DNA from: Microbacterium oryzae
GTDB taxonomy: Bacteria > Actinomycetota > Actinomycetes > Actinomycetales > Microbacteriaceae
DNA length: 64,000 nt
NCBI RefSeq assembly: GCF_009735645.1
Contig: NZ_CP032550.1
Coordinates: forward strand, 1,550,001-1,614,000
Reading direction: 5' to 3'
Each line of letters starts with the position of its first letter. Position 1 is the first letter of the stretch. The translations under genes were made by a program, and so were the position numbers. Shown piece after piece: positions 8,251 through 16,371 of the stretch. Under the pieces are notes generated by a model. It ran no database searches, was not told where the DNA came from, and was given only the letters and a program-made list of their open reading frames with translations.

Positions 8251-9177
8251 CGCCTGGGAGTCCTCGATATCGGATCGAACACCGTCCACCTGCTCGTCGC
8301 GAACGCGCATCCGGGCGGTCGCCCGCTCGCGCAGACGAGCGAGAAGTCCGTGCTGCGTCTCATGCGGTACCTCGAGGACGACGGGCGCATCAACGACGAG
8401 GGCGTGACGGCCATCCTCGAGGCCGTCAAGCGAGCGCGGGATGTCGCCGAGAAGGAGGGCGTCGACGAGCTGCTCGCGACCGCGACCTCCGCCGTGCGCG
8501 AGGCCGCGAACGGCATCGATGTCATCCTGCAGATCGAAGCCGCGCTCGGGCAGCCGCTGCAGGTGCTCGGCGGCGAGCAGGAGGCGCGCTTCACGTTCCT
8601 CGCGGTCCGGCGCTGGTTCGGATGGTCCGCGGGACAGATCCTGCTGTTCGACATCGGCGGCGGGTCGCTCGAGCTCGCGACCGGCAGCGAGGAGCTTCCC
8701 GAGCTCGCGGAGTCCGTGCCGCTCGGCGCCGGGCGCATGACGATCGGCTTCCTGCCCGATGACCCGCCCGGCGAGCGGCAGGTCGAGCGCCTCCGCGGGC
8801 ACGCGGCGACGGCCCTCGCGCCCCTCGCCGAGCGCTTCGCCGCACAGCCTCGCCCGGATCACGTCGTCGGCTCGTCCAAGACGATCCGGTCGCTCGCGCG
8901 TCTCGCCGGTCAGTCGATAAGCGGATGGTCGGGGACCGAGCGCCTGCTGCTGCGGCGGGATGCGCTCAAGTCGTGGATCCCGCGCCTCGCGAAGATCCCC
9001 GCCTCGGCTCGGCAGGAGCTGCCCGGCATCACGGCGGACCGCACGTTCCAGATCACGGCCGGTGCGGTCGTCCTGCACGAGGCGATGTCCGCACTCGACG
9101 TCGAGGAGCTCGAGGTGTCGCCGTGGGCGCTTCGCGAGGGGGTCCTCATCCGGTACATCGAAGACCTGGGCTGGTGA
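8248..9177 (+). CDS. ppx: Ppx/GppA exopolyphosphatase family protein
   Basis: A 309-residue member of the sugar kinase/Hsp70/actin fold that hydrolyses terminal phosphates of polyphosphate or pppGpp. Visible signatures are the N-terminal phosphate loop DIGSNTVHLLV, the TATSAVREAANG helix with the catalytic glutamate, and the second loop DIGGGSLEL. The short single-module length matches the actinobacterial Ppx type rather than the 500-residue E. coli enzyme. Start is GTG; no ribosome site is visible and a -10-like hexamer sits six bases upstream, which fits leaderless translation. A TTGAGCGAG-family repeat begins right after the stop. Confidence 0.88.
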   Translation: MRLGVLDIGSNTVHLLVANAHPGGRPLAQTSEKSVLRLMRYLEDDGRINDEGVTAILEAVKRARDVAEKEGVDELLATATSAVREAANGIDVILQIEAALGQPLQVLGGEQEARFTFLAVRRWFGWSAGQILLFDIGGGSLELATGSEELPELAESVPLGAGRMTIGFLPDDPPGERQVERLRGHAATALAPLAERFAAQPRPDHVVGSSKTIRSLARLAGQSISGWSGTERLLLRRDALKSWIPRLAKIPASARQELPGITADRTFQITAGAVVLHEAMSALDVEELEVSPWALREGVLIRYIEDLGW

Positions 9178-9185
9178 ACCCAGCC

Positions 9186-9216
9186 GACATCGACCGAGCG
9201 AAGCGAGACGGAACAT
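9186..9216. repeat. TTGAGCGAGCGAAGCGAGAC-family repeat, diverged short copy
   Basis: ATCGACCGAGCGAAGCGAGAC follows the ppx stop codon by about ten bases. Only the left arm is present. Confidence 0.65.
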
Positions 9217-9241
9217 CGCCGCCCGCCCTGGAGGCCACCGC

Positions 9242-9595
9242 ATGAATCGCTTCCCCCAGCGCGTCTACCGTCACGGTGACGAGCCCGACCCGCGCTTCAG
9301 CCTCGCGAACGAACGCACGTTCCTCGCCTGGCTCCGCACCGCGCTCGCGATGTACGCCGGGGCGTTCGCGCTCGAAGCGCTCGCCCTCCCCGAGGCGACA
9401 GCCTGGCGACTCGCTGCGGCGGGCGTCTTCCTCGTCCTCGGCACGCTCGCGGCCATCCAGGCCTGGATCGGCTGGTCGCAGACGGAGAAGGCGCTGCGCG
9501 ACAACAAGCCCCTGCCGGGTCTCGGCGTAGGCGGGGTGCTCGTGGTCGGCGTGATCGTGGCGGTCGCACTCGTCACCGTCGGGATGTTCGTGTGA
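9242..9595 (+). CDS. YidH-like DUF202 membrane protein
   Basis: A 117-residue protein with the N-terminal DPRFSLANERTFLAWLRTAL signature of the DUF202/YidH family, followed by three hydrophobic segments (about residues 36-55, 60-80 and 92-115). Its biochemical function is not established. The ATG at 9242 follows GGAGG. The frame is open further upstream but overlaps ppx there. Its end overlaps the next DUF202 gene by four bases (GTGA), so the two are co-translated, possibly as subunits of one small membrane complex. Confidence 0.85.
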   Translation: MNRFPQRVYRHGDEPDPRFSLANERTFLAWLRTALAMYAGAFALEALALPEATAWRLAAAGVFLVLGTLAAIQAWIGWSQTEKALRDNKPLPGLGVGGVLVVGVIVAVALVTVGMFV

Positions 9596-9930
9596 GCGAG
9601 ACCGTCTTCGACCCGGGCCTGCAGCCCGAGCGGACGCTTCTCGCCTGGCGGCGCACCTGCCTCTCGTTCGGCCTCGGCAGTCTCGTCGCGATGCGCTTCA
9701 CGGCCGAGGTCGCGGGCATCTTCGCCGTGCTCGTCGGGCTCATCGGCGTCGGGCTCGCGGTCGCCGCGTACTTCGCGGCCGCCGTCGGGTACCAGCGCGC
9801 CAACCGGTCGCTCAATCGCACGGGCGCGCTCGAGCACGGCGCGTGGCCGATGGCGCTCGCGACCGCTGCGGCGCTGGTGCTGGGTGCCGCGTGTGCGGCC
9901 TATCTCGTGCTGAGTGCGCTGCGCGGCTGA
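9592..9930 (+). CDS. second DUF202 membrane protein
   Basis: A 112-residue protein with the PERTLLAWRRTCLSFGLGSL variant of the DUF202 signature and three hydrophobic segments. It starts with GTG overlapping the stop of the previous DUF202 gene, and the two proteins are distant homologues that differ in sequence, as expected for a heteromeric pair. No function can be given. Three tandem copies of the TTGAGCGAG-family repeat lie directly downstream, between it and the convergent nhaA. Confidence 0.8.
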   Translation: MSETVFDPGLQPERTLLAWRRTCLSFGLGSLVAMRFTAEVAGIFAVLVGLIGVGLAVAAYFAAAVGYQRANRSLNRTGALEHGAWPMALATAAALVLGAACAAYLVLSALRG

Positions 9931-9945
9931 TCCGTCGCGCCACCT

Positions 9946-10086
9946 CGGACGTTGAGCGAGCGAAGCGGAGACGAAACGCCCCAACCTGCCCTCCAAACGC
10001 GGACGTTGAGCGAGCGAAGCGAGACGAAACGCCCCGACCCGTTCTCCAAACCCGGACGTTGAGCGAGCGAAGCGAGACGAAACGCC
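9946..10086. repeat. three tandem TTGAGCGAGCGAAGCGAGAC-family copies
   Basis: CGGACGTTGAGCGAGCG starts at 9946, 10000 and 10053 (pitch 54 and 53 bp), all in the same orientation. They separate the convergent DUF202 and nhaA genes and start 16 bases after the DUF202 stop. Confidence 0.88.
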
Positions 10087-10098
10087 GCGCCCAGCCCC

Positions 10099-11367
10099 TC
10101 AGTCCTCGACCGGACGGTCCCCGATCAGCGGGCTCTCGCCATCCACCACGCCGTCCTCGTTCATGTCGCTGCTCCGGGCCTTGCGGGCATCCAGTCGCAG
10201 GGTGACGGCGGCGAGGATGGCCGCGAGCAGGCTCGCGATGAGGATCGCGATCTTCGCGCCCGACGTCGCCTCCTCGTCCGACCCGAACGACAGCTCGGCG
10301 ATGAGGAGGGAGACGGTGAACCCGATCGCGGTGAGGAAGCCCACCGGCAGGAGGTCGCGGATGCCGATGCGGTCCGGCAGGCGCAGCGGAGTCACCTTGG
10401 TGACGAGCGCGGTGACGCCGAGCACGCCGACGAGCTTTCCGATCACGAGGGCGGCGACGACCGCGATGACCACCGGCTCGGTGAGAACCGCGCCGGCGTC
10501 GCTGCCGACGATGGTCACGCCGGCGGCGAAGAACGCGAAGATCGGCAGCGCGATGCCCGCCGACAGCGGCTTCACCGCGTGCTCGAGCTGGTGCGTGCGC
10601 GGCTCGACCTCATCGCGCAGCGGGCGCGCGGGGATGCAGAAGCCCAGCAGCACGCCGGCGATCGTCGCGTGCACGCCCGATTCGTGCATGAGCGCCCAGG
10701 CGACGAGCGCGAGCGGGATCATCAGCCACCACCGCATGCGGCGAGCGCGCGCGGCGAGGGCGAACAGCGCGATGACGGCGATCGCGCCGATCAGGCTGAC
10801 GAGGTGGATGGTCGCGGTGTAGAACACGGCGATGACGACGATGGCGAGCAGGTCGTCCACGACGGCGAGGGTGAGGAGGAAGATCCGCAGCTCGACCGGC
10901 AGACCGCGCCCGAAGATCCCGAGGATGGCCAGCGCGAACGCGATATCCGTCGCGGTGGGGATGGCCCATCCGTGCAGCATCTCGGGAGCGCCGAGCGCGA
11001 GCACGACGCCGACGTAGATGAGGGCCGGAAGCATCATGCCGCCGACGGCCGCGAGCACGGGCACGGCCGCCTGCCGCGGGTTGCGGAGGTTGCCCGCGAC
11101 GATCTCGTGCTTCAGCTCGACGCCCACGACGAAGAAGAACACGGCGAGGAGGCCGTCGGCCGCCCACGTCGACAGCGACAGGTCGAGGTGGATGCTCTCG
11201 GGTCCGAGCGTGAACGCCGACAGCGCGGCGTAGCTTTCGCGCCAGGGCGAGTTCGCCCATGCGAGGCCGAGGATGGCCGCGGCGATCATGAGCACTCCGC
11301 CGGTGACGTCCTGCGAGAAGCGGTGTGCGAAGCGGGCCCAGAGTGAGCGGCGGGCGGTGGTTGCCAT
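10099..11367 (-). CDS. nhaA: Na+/H+ antiporter NhaA
   Basis: Electrogenic sodium/proton antiporter of the inner membrane, exchanging internal Na+ for external protons and so controlling internal pH and salt. The 422-residue protein has about twelve hydrophobic segments. The functional acidic residues of the family are visible as Asp141 in PTATDIAF and the Asp171-Asp172 pair in LAVVDDLLA. The conserved FFFVVGVELKHE segment is also present. The C-terminal tail (about 385-422) is charged and cytoplasmic. It stands alone between repeats. Confidence 0.95.
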   Translation of the reverse strand: MATTARRSLWARFAHRFSQDVTGGVLMIAAAILGLAWANSPWRESYAALSAFTLGPESIHLDLSLSTWAADGLLAVFFFVVGVELKHEIVAGNLRNPRQAAVPVLAAVGGMMLPALIYVGVVLALGAPEMLHGWAIPTATDIAFALAILGIFGRGLPVELRIFLLTLAVVDDLLAIVVIAVFYTATIHLVSLIGAIAVIALFALAARARRMRWWLMIPLALVAWALMHESGVHATIAGVLLGFCIPARPLRDEVEPRTHQLEHAVKPLSAGIALPIFAFFAAGVTIVGSDAGAVLTEPVVIAVVAALVIGKLVGVLGVTALVTKVTPLRLPDRIGIRDLLPVGFLTAIGFTVSLLIAELSFGSDEEATSGAKIAILIASLLAAILAAVTLRLDARKARSSDMNEDGVVDGESPLIGDRPVED

Positions 11368-11445
11368 GAGAATCCCTTAGTCGTCGACAAATGCGTCGCC
11401 GACCAGACTTCCCGGCACTCCGCGTTCGAGCCTACAGGTCAACCC

Positions 11446-11482
11446 CGGGCGTTGAGCGAGCGAAGCGAGACGAAACGCCCCC
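11446..11482. repeat. TTGAGCGAGCGAAGCGAGAC-family copy upstream of nhaA
   Basis: One left-arm copy (GGGCGTTGAGCGAGCG onward). It lies between the nhaA start and the 3' end of the next minus-strand gene, so it is downstream of that gene's stop. Confidence 0.85.
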
Positions 11483-11520
11483 AAGCTGCACTCAACGACG
11501 GGTGCCCCAGCACGTCGCTT

Positions 11521-11997
11521 TTACGAGAACAGCGAAAGCGTCACCAGCGAGGAGCCGTCACTCTCCGAATAGTCCACCGTGAGCGCGGACTTCCCCGGCT
11601 TGTCCGGCTTCCCCGGCTTATCCGGCTTCCCAGGCTTGTCCGGTTTCCCGGGCTTGTCCGGCTTCCCAGGCTTGTCCGGCTTTCCAGGCTTATCCGGCTT
11701 CCCCGGCTTCCCGGGCTTATCCGGCTTCCCCGGCCCATCGCACGCCCCCGACACCACGACGCCGGGCAGCCCATCCTCGAAGGGACGGGCCTTTCCGTTC
11801 GAGCGGTCGCGCACGAGATCGGCGACATCGGCCGGAACGTGCAGCACCGGCCCGCGGCACTGCGCCTCGTCGATCGTCACCTGAATCGTCACGTCGGCTT
11901 CGTCGCCGATCGGATCGGCGGCGTGCGCGACGCCACCGCTGATGAGAACGGCGCAGGCGCCTGCAAGCGCACTCCACCGCGAGATATGCCCCGGCAT
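11521..11997 (-). CDS. secreted protein with GKPDKP hexapeptide repeats
   Basis: A 158-residue protein with a clear signal peptide (hydrophobic core about 10-22, cleavage likely after AHA near residue 26). A small domain of about 60 residues with two cysteines (near 48 and 85) follows, then eight KPDKPG units with one extra KPG (about residues 89-141), then a short C-terminal segment, [20 protein letters not shown]. The repeat is very basic and proline-rich and would be an extended spacer that could bind wall polymers or acidic surfaces. Glycine occurs every six residues, so it is not true collagen. No known family is recognised. The 18-bp DNA repeat can vary in copy number. Confidence 0.75.
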   Translation of the reverse strand: MPGHISRWSALAGACAVLISGGVAHAADPIGDEADVTIQVTIDEAQCRGPVLHVPADVADLVRDRSNGKARPFEDGLPGVVVSGACDGPGKPDKPGKPGKPDKPGKPDKPGKPDKPGKPDKPGKPDKPGKPDKPGKSALTVDYSESDGSSLVTLSLFS

Positions 11998-12052
11998 GCT
12001 CGAAGCCTAGTGGTGCCGCGACTCGCCGCGCATCACCGGCGACCCGCGCGCC

Positions 12053-12394
12053 TCACACCCCGCGCAGTGCCGCCGCAGCGGACTCCAGCGTCTCCCCGAC
12101 CACCGCGAAGTAGGCCCACTTGCCTCGCTGCTCGCGGCGCACGAGCCCGGCCTCGGCGAGCAGCTTCATGTGATGCGAGACGGTCCCCTGCGACAGGCCG
12201 ACCGGCGCGGTGAGGTCGCAGATGCACGCCTCCCCGCCCTCGCCGGCCGAGATCAACGACAGCAGCTTCACGCGCGTCGGGTCGCCGAGGGCCTTGAACA
12301 CGCGCGCCACCCGCTCCGCGTCGCCGTCGGTGATCGCTGACGTGATCACGGGAACGCAGCAGCTCGAATCGCTCACGCCTCGAGTTTCGCACAC
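12053..12394 (-). CDS. arsR: ArsR-family metalloregulator
   Basis: Winged-helix repressor of 113 residues (HTH around residues 60-95, LSQGTVSHHMKLL). It has a Cys-Cys pair (12-13) and a CxC pair (Cys57, Cys59) at the start of the recognition region. This resembles the Corynebacterium-type ArsR, where an N-terminal Cys pair and a downstream Cys form the As(III) site. Start is ambiguous: GTG at 12394 or GTG at 12376; both keep the Cys pair. It is divergent from a flavoprotein gene across a 65-bp region with two operator-like repeats, so it probably represses both genes until arsenite or antimonite binds. Confidence 0.88.
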   Translation of the reverse strand: MCETRGVSDSSCCVPVITSAITDGDAERVARVFKALGDPTRVKLLSLISAGEGGEACICDLTAPVGLSQGTVSHHMKLLAEAGLVRREQRGKWAYFAVVGETLESAAAALRGV

Positions 12395-12453
12395 ATTGAC
12401 ATTCTTCGATACGTCCCCCAGAGTAATCGCATTGAAGTTCTTCGATGTGAGGA
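12395..12453. promoter_or_regulatory. two ArsR-type operator repeats in the divergent promoter region
   Basis: ATTGACATTCTTCGATACG (12395-12413) and ATTGAAGTTCTTCGATGTG (12431-12449) share 15 of 19 bases and are 36 bp apart. The shared core ATTGA-N6/7-TTCGAT resembles SmtB/ArsR operators. A GAGGAG ribosome site for the plus-strand gene follows at 12448-12453. Confidence 0.65.
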
Positions 12454-12459
12454 GTCACC

Positions 12460-13752
12460 ATGCCGGATCTGCCCGTCGTCGTCATCGGCGCCGGCCCACA
12501 GGGCCTCACCGCCGCCGCGCACCTCGTCGAGCGCCAGCAACGCGTCATCGTCCTGGAGCGGGGCGACTCCGCCGGAGCCGCCGTGGCCGAGTGGGGTCAC
12601 GTCCGCCTCTTCTCCGGATGGCCGGAGCTGGTCGACGCGGCATCCCGTCGCCTTCTCGAGGCGGCCGGATGGCAGGCGCCCGCCCGGGGCTACCCGACCG
12701 GCGCGGAGTGGGTGGAGCGCTACCTCCTCCCCCTCGCCGACGCGCTCGGCGACCGCGTCCGCACGGGCGTCAACGTGACCGGCATCAGCCGCGCCGGGCG
12801 CGACAAGGTCGTCGACGGCGGCCGCCGCGGGGCCCCCTTCACCGTGCACACCCTCGCGGCCGACGGCACCGAGGGTCGCATCGCCGCCCGCGCGGTCATC
12901 GACGCGTCGGGCACCTGGTCGCAGCCGAACCCCGCCGGCGCCGACGGACTCCCCGCCCTCGGCGAGCGCGCCGCCCGTGACTTCGTCTCCTACCGCATCC
13001 CCGCCGACGTGTCAGAGTTCGCCGGCCGCCACGTCGTCGTCGTGGGCGCCGGGCACTCGGCGACCCACGCCATCCTGCGCCTGGCCGAACTCGCCCGCAC
13101 CTCCCCCGAGACGCGTGTGACGTGGCTGCTGCGTCGCGGGTCGGCGACCTCCGCGCTCGGCGGCGGCGCGAGCGACGGGCTGCCCGAGCGCGCGGCCCTC
13201 GGCGTGCGCGCACGACGGGCGATCGAACGCGGCGAGGTCGAGGTCGTGACGGGGTTCCGCGTGAGCGAGATCCGACGGGCAGCGGATGGCCTGGGCCTCG
13301 TCTCCGAAGACGGTCGCGTCGTCGACGGGTTCGCGCACGTGTTCGCGCTGACGGGGTTCCGCCCCGACGCGAGCATCCTGTCGGGGCTGCGCGTCGCCCT
13401 CGACCCCGCACTCGAGGCGGTCGCGGGCATCGCGGAGGAGATCGACCCGAACATCCACTCGTGTGGAACGGTGGCGGCCACCGGTGCGCGGCAGCTCGCG
13501 CAGCCGGAGCCGGGGTTCTTCATCGTCGGGGCGAAGAGCTACGGGCGGGCGCCGACCTTCCTCGCGCTGACCGGGTACGAGCAGGTGCGCAGCGTGGTCG
13601 CGCTTCTCGTGGGCGACCACGAGGCCGCGGCGCGCAACGATCTGGCGCTGCCGGAGACGGGTGTGTGCGGCGGTGCGGGTGACTTCGGTGCCGCGAGCGC
13701 GGCTTGCTGTTCCCCGCTCCTCTCGATCGGAGCTGCCCCCTCCGGACGTTGA
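12460..13752 (+). CDS. ArsR-linked FAD/NAD(P)-binding oxidoreductase with Cys-rich tail
   Basis: A 430-residue two-dinucleotide-binding-domain flavoprotein. It has an N-terminal GAGPQGLTAAAHL FAD motif (about 9-21) and a second Rossmann motif, VVVGAGHSATHAI (about 190-202). The C-terminal tail contains TGVCGG and AACCSP, three cysteines that could hold a thiophilic metalloid. Divergent transcription from arsR suggests a role in arsenic or antimony handling, similar to flavoproteins called ArsO in actinobacterial ars operons; the reaction is unproven. The stop codon TGA lies inside the first base pairs of a TTGAGCGAG-family repeat. Confidence 0.75.
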   Translation: MPDLPVVVIGAGPQGLTAAAHLVERQQRVIVLERGDSAGAAVAEWGHVRLFSGWPELVDAASRRLLEAAGWQAPARGYPTGAEWVERYLLPLADALGDRVRTGVNVTGISRAGRDKVVDGGRRGAPFTVHTLAADGTEGRIAARAVIDASGTWSQPNPAGADGLPALGERAARDFVSYRIPADVSEFAGRHVVVVGAGHSATHAILRLAELARTSPETRVTWLLRRGSATSALGGGASDGLPERAALGVRARRAIERGEVEVVTGFRVSEIRRAADGLGLVSEDGRVVDGFAHVFALTGFRPDASILSGLRVALDPALEAVAGIAEEIDPNIHSCGTVAATGARQLAQPEPGFFIVGAKSYGRAPTFLALTGYEQVRSVVALLVGDHEAAARNDLALPETGVCGGAGDFGAASAACCSPLLSIGAAPSGR

Positions 13753-13798
13753 GCAACCACTCCGGACGTTGAGCGAGCGAAGCGAGACGAAACGCCGC
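13742..13798. repeat. TTGAGCGAG-family repeat, one short and one full left arm
   Basis: CGGACGTTGAGC occurs at 13743 (short) and 13763 (followed by the complete left arm). The first copy supplies the stop codon of the preceding flavoprotein gene, so the repeat has inserted at or replaced the gene end. Confidence 0.85.
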
Positions 13799-13820
13799 GA
13801 CCCGCTCTCTGCAACGCCCC

Positions 13821-14909
13821 TCAGACCGCCCCGGCTCCGGATGGCGCGAGCACCGCGGTCTCGCCGGTCCCGACCACGCGCGGCCGCTCCCACCGCGCCT
13901 TGAAGCGCTGCTGGATCGGCAGCTCGTAGAAGCGGAACGACGCCCACGCGATGACGATGGAGATCGCCGCGAGGCCGAGTCGCGGCAGGCCGGCGGCTTC
14001 GGGCCCCCACCACGCGATCCACAGCAGCACGGCATGCCAGAGGTAGAGGCCATAGGAGATGGTGCCGAACCACACGAGCGGCTTGGCGCTGAGCAGGCGC
14101 CCGCCCGACGCGGACCCGGCGACGACGACCACGGCCAGTAGGGCGGCGCCGAGAACGGTCCAGTTCCGCACGATCGGCGAGCCCTCCGGCAGCAGCACCG
14201 ACGCGACGGCGATCACCGCAAGCGCTGCGACCGCGAGCCACCGCGGCACGCGTGTGATCGTCTCCTTCTTCATCACGGCCAGCAGACATCCGAGCAGGAT
14301 GATGAACGCGTTCGTGTCCGGGGCGTAGTAGACCCGGTCGGCGTCAAGGATGAGCGTCGCGACAACGCGCCAGGCGAGTCCGACGAAGGCAAGCGATGCG
14401 ACGATCGCGACGAGCCGCCTCCGGCTTCCACTCACGCCCCATCCGACAGCGCCCAGCAGGCCCACGAGCAGCAGCGGCCAGATGAGGTAGAACTGCTCCT
14501 CGACCGCCAGCGACCACATATGGGTGAAGAAGCCGAGGTTGACCCCGGAGGCCTGGAAGAAGTCGGCGAGGTAGAGGCCGGAGACGACGGCCGGGTACCC
14601 GTAGGTCTCCAGGCGCGCATCGGTCGCGATCCACAGCAGGATGGGCGTCACCGCCAGCACGAGAAGCAGCGCCGGCATCAGTCGCAGAACGCGGCGCATG
14701 TAGAACCCGGTGAAGCTGATGCTTCCGTAGCGGTCGCGCTCCCGCAGCAGCAGAGACGTGATGAGGTACCCCGACAGCACCAAGAACAGCGTCACGCCGA
14801 CGTTGCCCGCGTAGGGCGCCCACGTTCCCGAGATGTGGCCGAGGACCACAAGAAGAACGGCGACCCCTCGGACGCCGTCGAGTGCTACAAGTCGGCGGCC
14901 ACTGCTCAT
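13821..14909 (-). CDS. acyltransferase family 3 (OafA-like) membrane protein
   Basis: A 362-residue integral membrane O-acyltransferase with about ten hydrophobic segments. The family's conserved N-terminal region reads LDGVRGVAVLLVVLGHISG with the catalytic-type His25, followed by FLVLSGYLITSLLL and the FYMRRVLRLMPAL segment. Such enzymes acetylate or otherwise acylate cell-surface polysaccharides, peptidoglycan or lipids, using a cytoplasmic acyl donor. No neighbouring gene points to a specific substrate. The downstream side carries a TTGAGCGAG repeat. Confidence 0.85.
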   Translation of the reverse strand: MSSGRRLVALDGVRGVAVLLVVLGHISGTWAPYAGNVGVTLFLVLSGYLITSLLLRERDRYGSISFTGFYMRRVLRLMPALLLVLAVTPILLWIATDARLETYGYPAVVSGLYLADFFQASGVNLGFFTHMWSLAVEEQFYLIWPLLLVGLLGAVGWGVSGSRRRLVAIVASLAFVGLAWRVVATLILDADRVYYAPDTNAFIILLGCLLAVMKKETITRVPRWLAVAALAVIAVASVLLPEGSPIVRNWTVLGAALLAVVVVAGSASGGRLLSAKPLVWFGTISYGLYLWHAVLLWIAWWGPEAAGLPRLGLAAISIVIAWASFRFYELPIQQRFKARWERPRVVGTGETAVLAPSGAGAV

Positions 14910-15250
14910 GGGCAGAGCATAAAAGCGGGCAGACCGGCATCCTCCGCCGCGCGAGCGCTTCTTACCCTTCCGTCATCCCCCGCTCGCCCAGCGACAAGCC
15001 GGCGGATGGCGGCGGCGCGTTCCCGAAACACACGGCCTTCACGCACGCGGAGCGGCCGTCGGGCACGGGGTCGGCGCGCACGCGATGCGCCAGTACTAGC
15101 CATCGACCGGAGACGAGCCATGACGATCGCGGCGGTCCTCCAGCGTGGGGATCCTTCTGACCTAGCGGATGCGTGAACTGCGTCCGCAATCGGCTTCCGG
15201 CGCTTCCTATCGCGCTCGTGGGCGTCAGTGCGCAATGCCCCGCGATGCGT
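14910..15250. other. 341-bp intergenic stretch without recognised features
   Basis: Between the divergently placed acyltransferase promoter side and the 3' end of the coiled-coil membrane protein gene. No convincing ORF, RNA gene or member of the repeat families was seen; the overlapping frames have no family resemblance. Confidence 0.5.
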
Positions 15251-16297
15251 CTACGGCGCCGGCGTGTTCTCCGGTTCGGCGGGCGCGGTAGTCTCGGGCT
15301 CCGGCGCCACGTCAGATTCCTCGTCCGGCAGCGGCACAGGATCAGGCGTGGCCTCAGGCTCCGGAATGACCTCTGGCTCCGGGAGGGGTTGCGGCACGGG
15401 CGGCGGAACCACCTGCTGCTGACGTTCGCGCTCGAGGGCTTCGAGGCGCTCCGCCTCAATGCGCTGAGCCTCCAGACGCTCGGCTTCGATCGCCTCCGCG
15501 GCCCGCTGCTGGTCCCCTCGAAGCGCATCGACGGCAGCACGGAACTTCTCGAGCGATCCCGGCAGCGCCGACAGGTCTTCATCAGCGGCGATACCGGCCG
15601 CGGCCTCGTTCACCGCCGTCCGGAACTCCTCCACCGCATCCGGGTTCTCCCCTGCGAGCACCTCCGCGCGGGGCGGCAGCGATTCGCGGAAGCCGACGAG
15701 CGCCGCGCGCAGGGAGGCCTCGAGCGAGTCCAACTTCCCAGCGGCCGCGGAAAGCGCCTCGGCCCCGGTCGCAGCGTCGCCCTTCACTCGCTCAAGCGCT
15801 CCGAGCGCGGTGGCGAACTCCTCCGGATCCTCGACGTCTGACTCCACAGGAAGCGCCTCAAGCGGCTCCGGCAGGTCGACCGCGCTCAGCCCCTTCACGT
15901 AGCCGTCGACGGCCGCGAGCGCATCGGTGCGGGCCTGCTCCTCGAGGTACCCCTCTGAGGCTCCGAGAGCAGCAGACAGCTGCTTACCGGTCTCGATGCG
16001 CGAAGAGATCAGCGCCTCGGTCTCGTCCCGTGCCTTCGAGAACTCCTCCACCGTGCCAACAGTCTCAGCCCTCGCGCTGTCGTACTGCGTGTGTCGGCTG
16101 ATCTCGCTGGCGCCGGAACGCCCCGAACCGACGACGAGCGCGGCGACGACGAGCACCGCCACCACCAGCGCGAGCGCGGCCACGAGCCCGATACGCAGCC
16201 ACGGGAGGGGCGGGCGGTCGCGGAACATCGCTGTCTCTGGCGATACGGCGATCCACGTCTTGCGGACGGGTGGCGTGCGCGTATCGGAAGCAGGCAT
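15251..16297 (-). CDS. single-pass membrane protein with helical ectodomain and Pro/Glu-rich tail
   Basis: A 348-residue protein of unknown function. It has a short cytoplasmic N-terminus, one membrane segment (about residues 38-60), a long Ala/Glu-rich helical region (about 65-275) with a strongly charged coiled coil of AEAIEAERLEAQRIEAERLE type at its end, and a Pro/Glu/Ala tail (about 285-348) rich in PEPE motifs. The tail could reach into the cell wall. Start is taken at 16297, since the ATG further upstream (16336) lies inside the glmM terminator. It is not in an operon with glmM, which ends at a hairpin just upstream. Confidence 0.6.
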   Translation of the reverse strand: MPASDTRTPPVRKTWIAVSPETAMFRDRPPLPWLRIGLVAALALVVAVLVVAALVVGSGRSGASEISRHTQYDSARAETVGTVEEFSKARDETEALISSRIETGKQLSAALGASEGYLEEQARTDALAAVDGYVKGLSAVDLPEPLEALPVESDVEDPEEFATALGALERVKGDAATGAEALSAAAGKLDSLEASLRAALVGFRESLPPRAEVLAGENPDAVEEFRTAVNEAAAGIAADEDLSALPGSLEKFRAAVDALRGDQQRAAEAIEAERLEAQRIEAERLEALERERQQQVVPPPVPQPLPEPEVIPEPEATPDPVPLPDEESDVAPEPETTAPAEPENTPAP

Positions 16298-16317
16298 GGT
16301 GACTTCAGGATAGTGAA

Positions 16318-16356
16318 ATGCCGCCGCGCTCCACATATCGCGGAGGGCGGCGGCAT
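16318..16356 (-). terminator. intrinsic terminator of rplM-rpsI-glmM
   Basis: The arms ATGCCGCCGCGCTCC (16318-16332) and GGAGGGCGGCGGCAT (16342-16356) pair at 14 of 15 positions, and TTTCACT follows on the minus strand. It sits 15 bases after the glmM stop. Confidence 0.75.
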
Positions 16357-16371
16357 GTCCGAGAGTCGGAC

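Noticed and set aside
12396..12401. TTGACA as -35 of the flavoprotein promoter
   Set aside because: No convincing -10 lies 16-18 bases away (the best, AGTAAT, is 20 away), and the hexamer is part of the operator-like repeat.
14910..15250. Possible small genes or an RNA gene
   Set aside because: Short frames have no ribosome site or recognisable domain, and no cloverleaf or known RNA pattern was seen.
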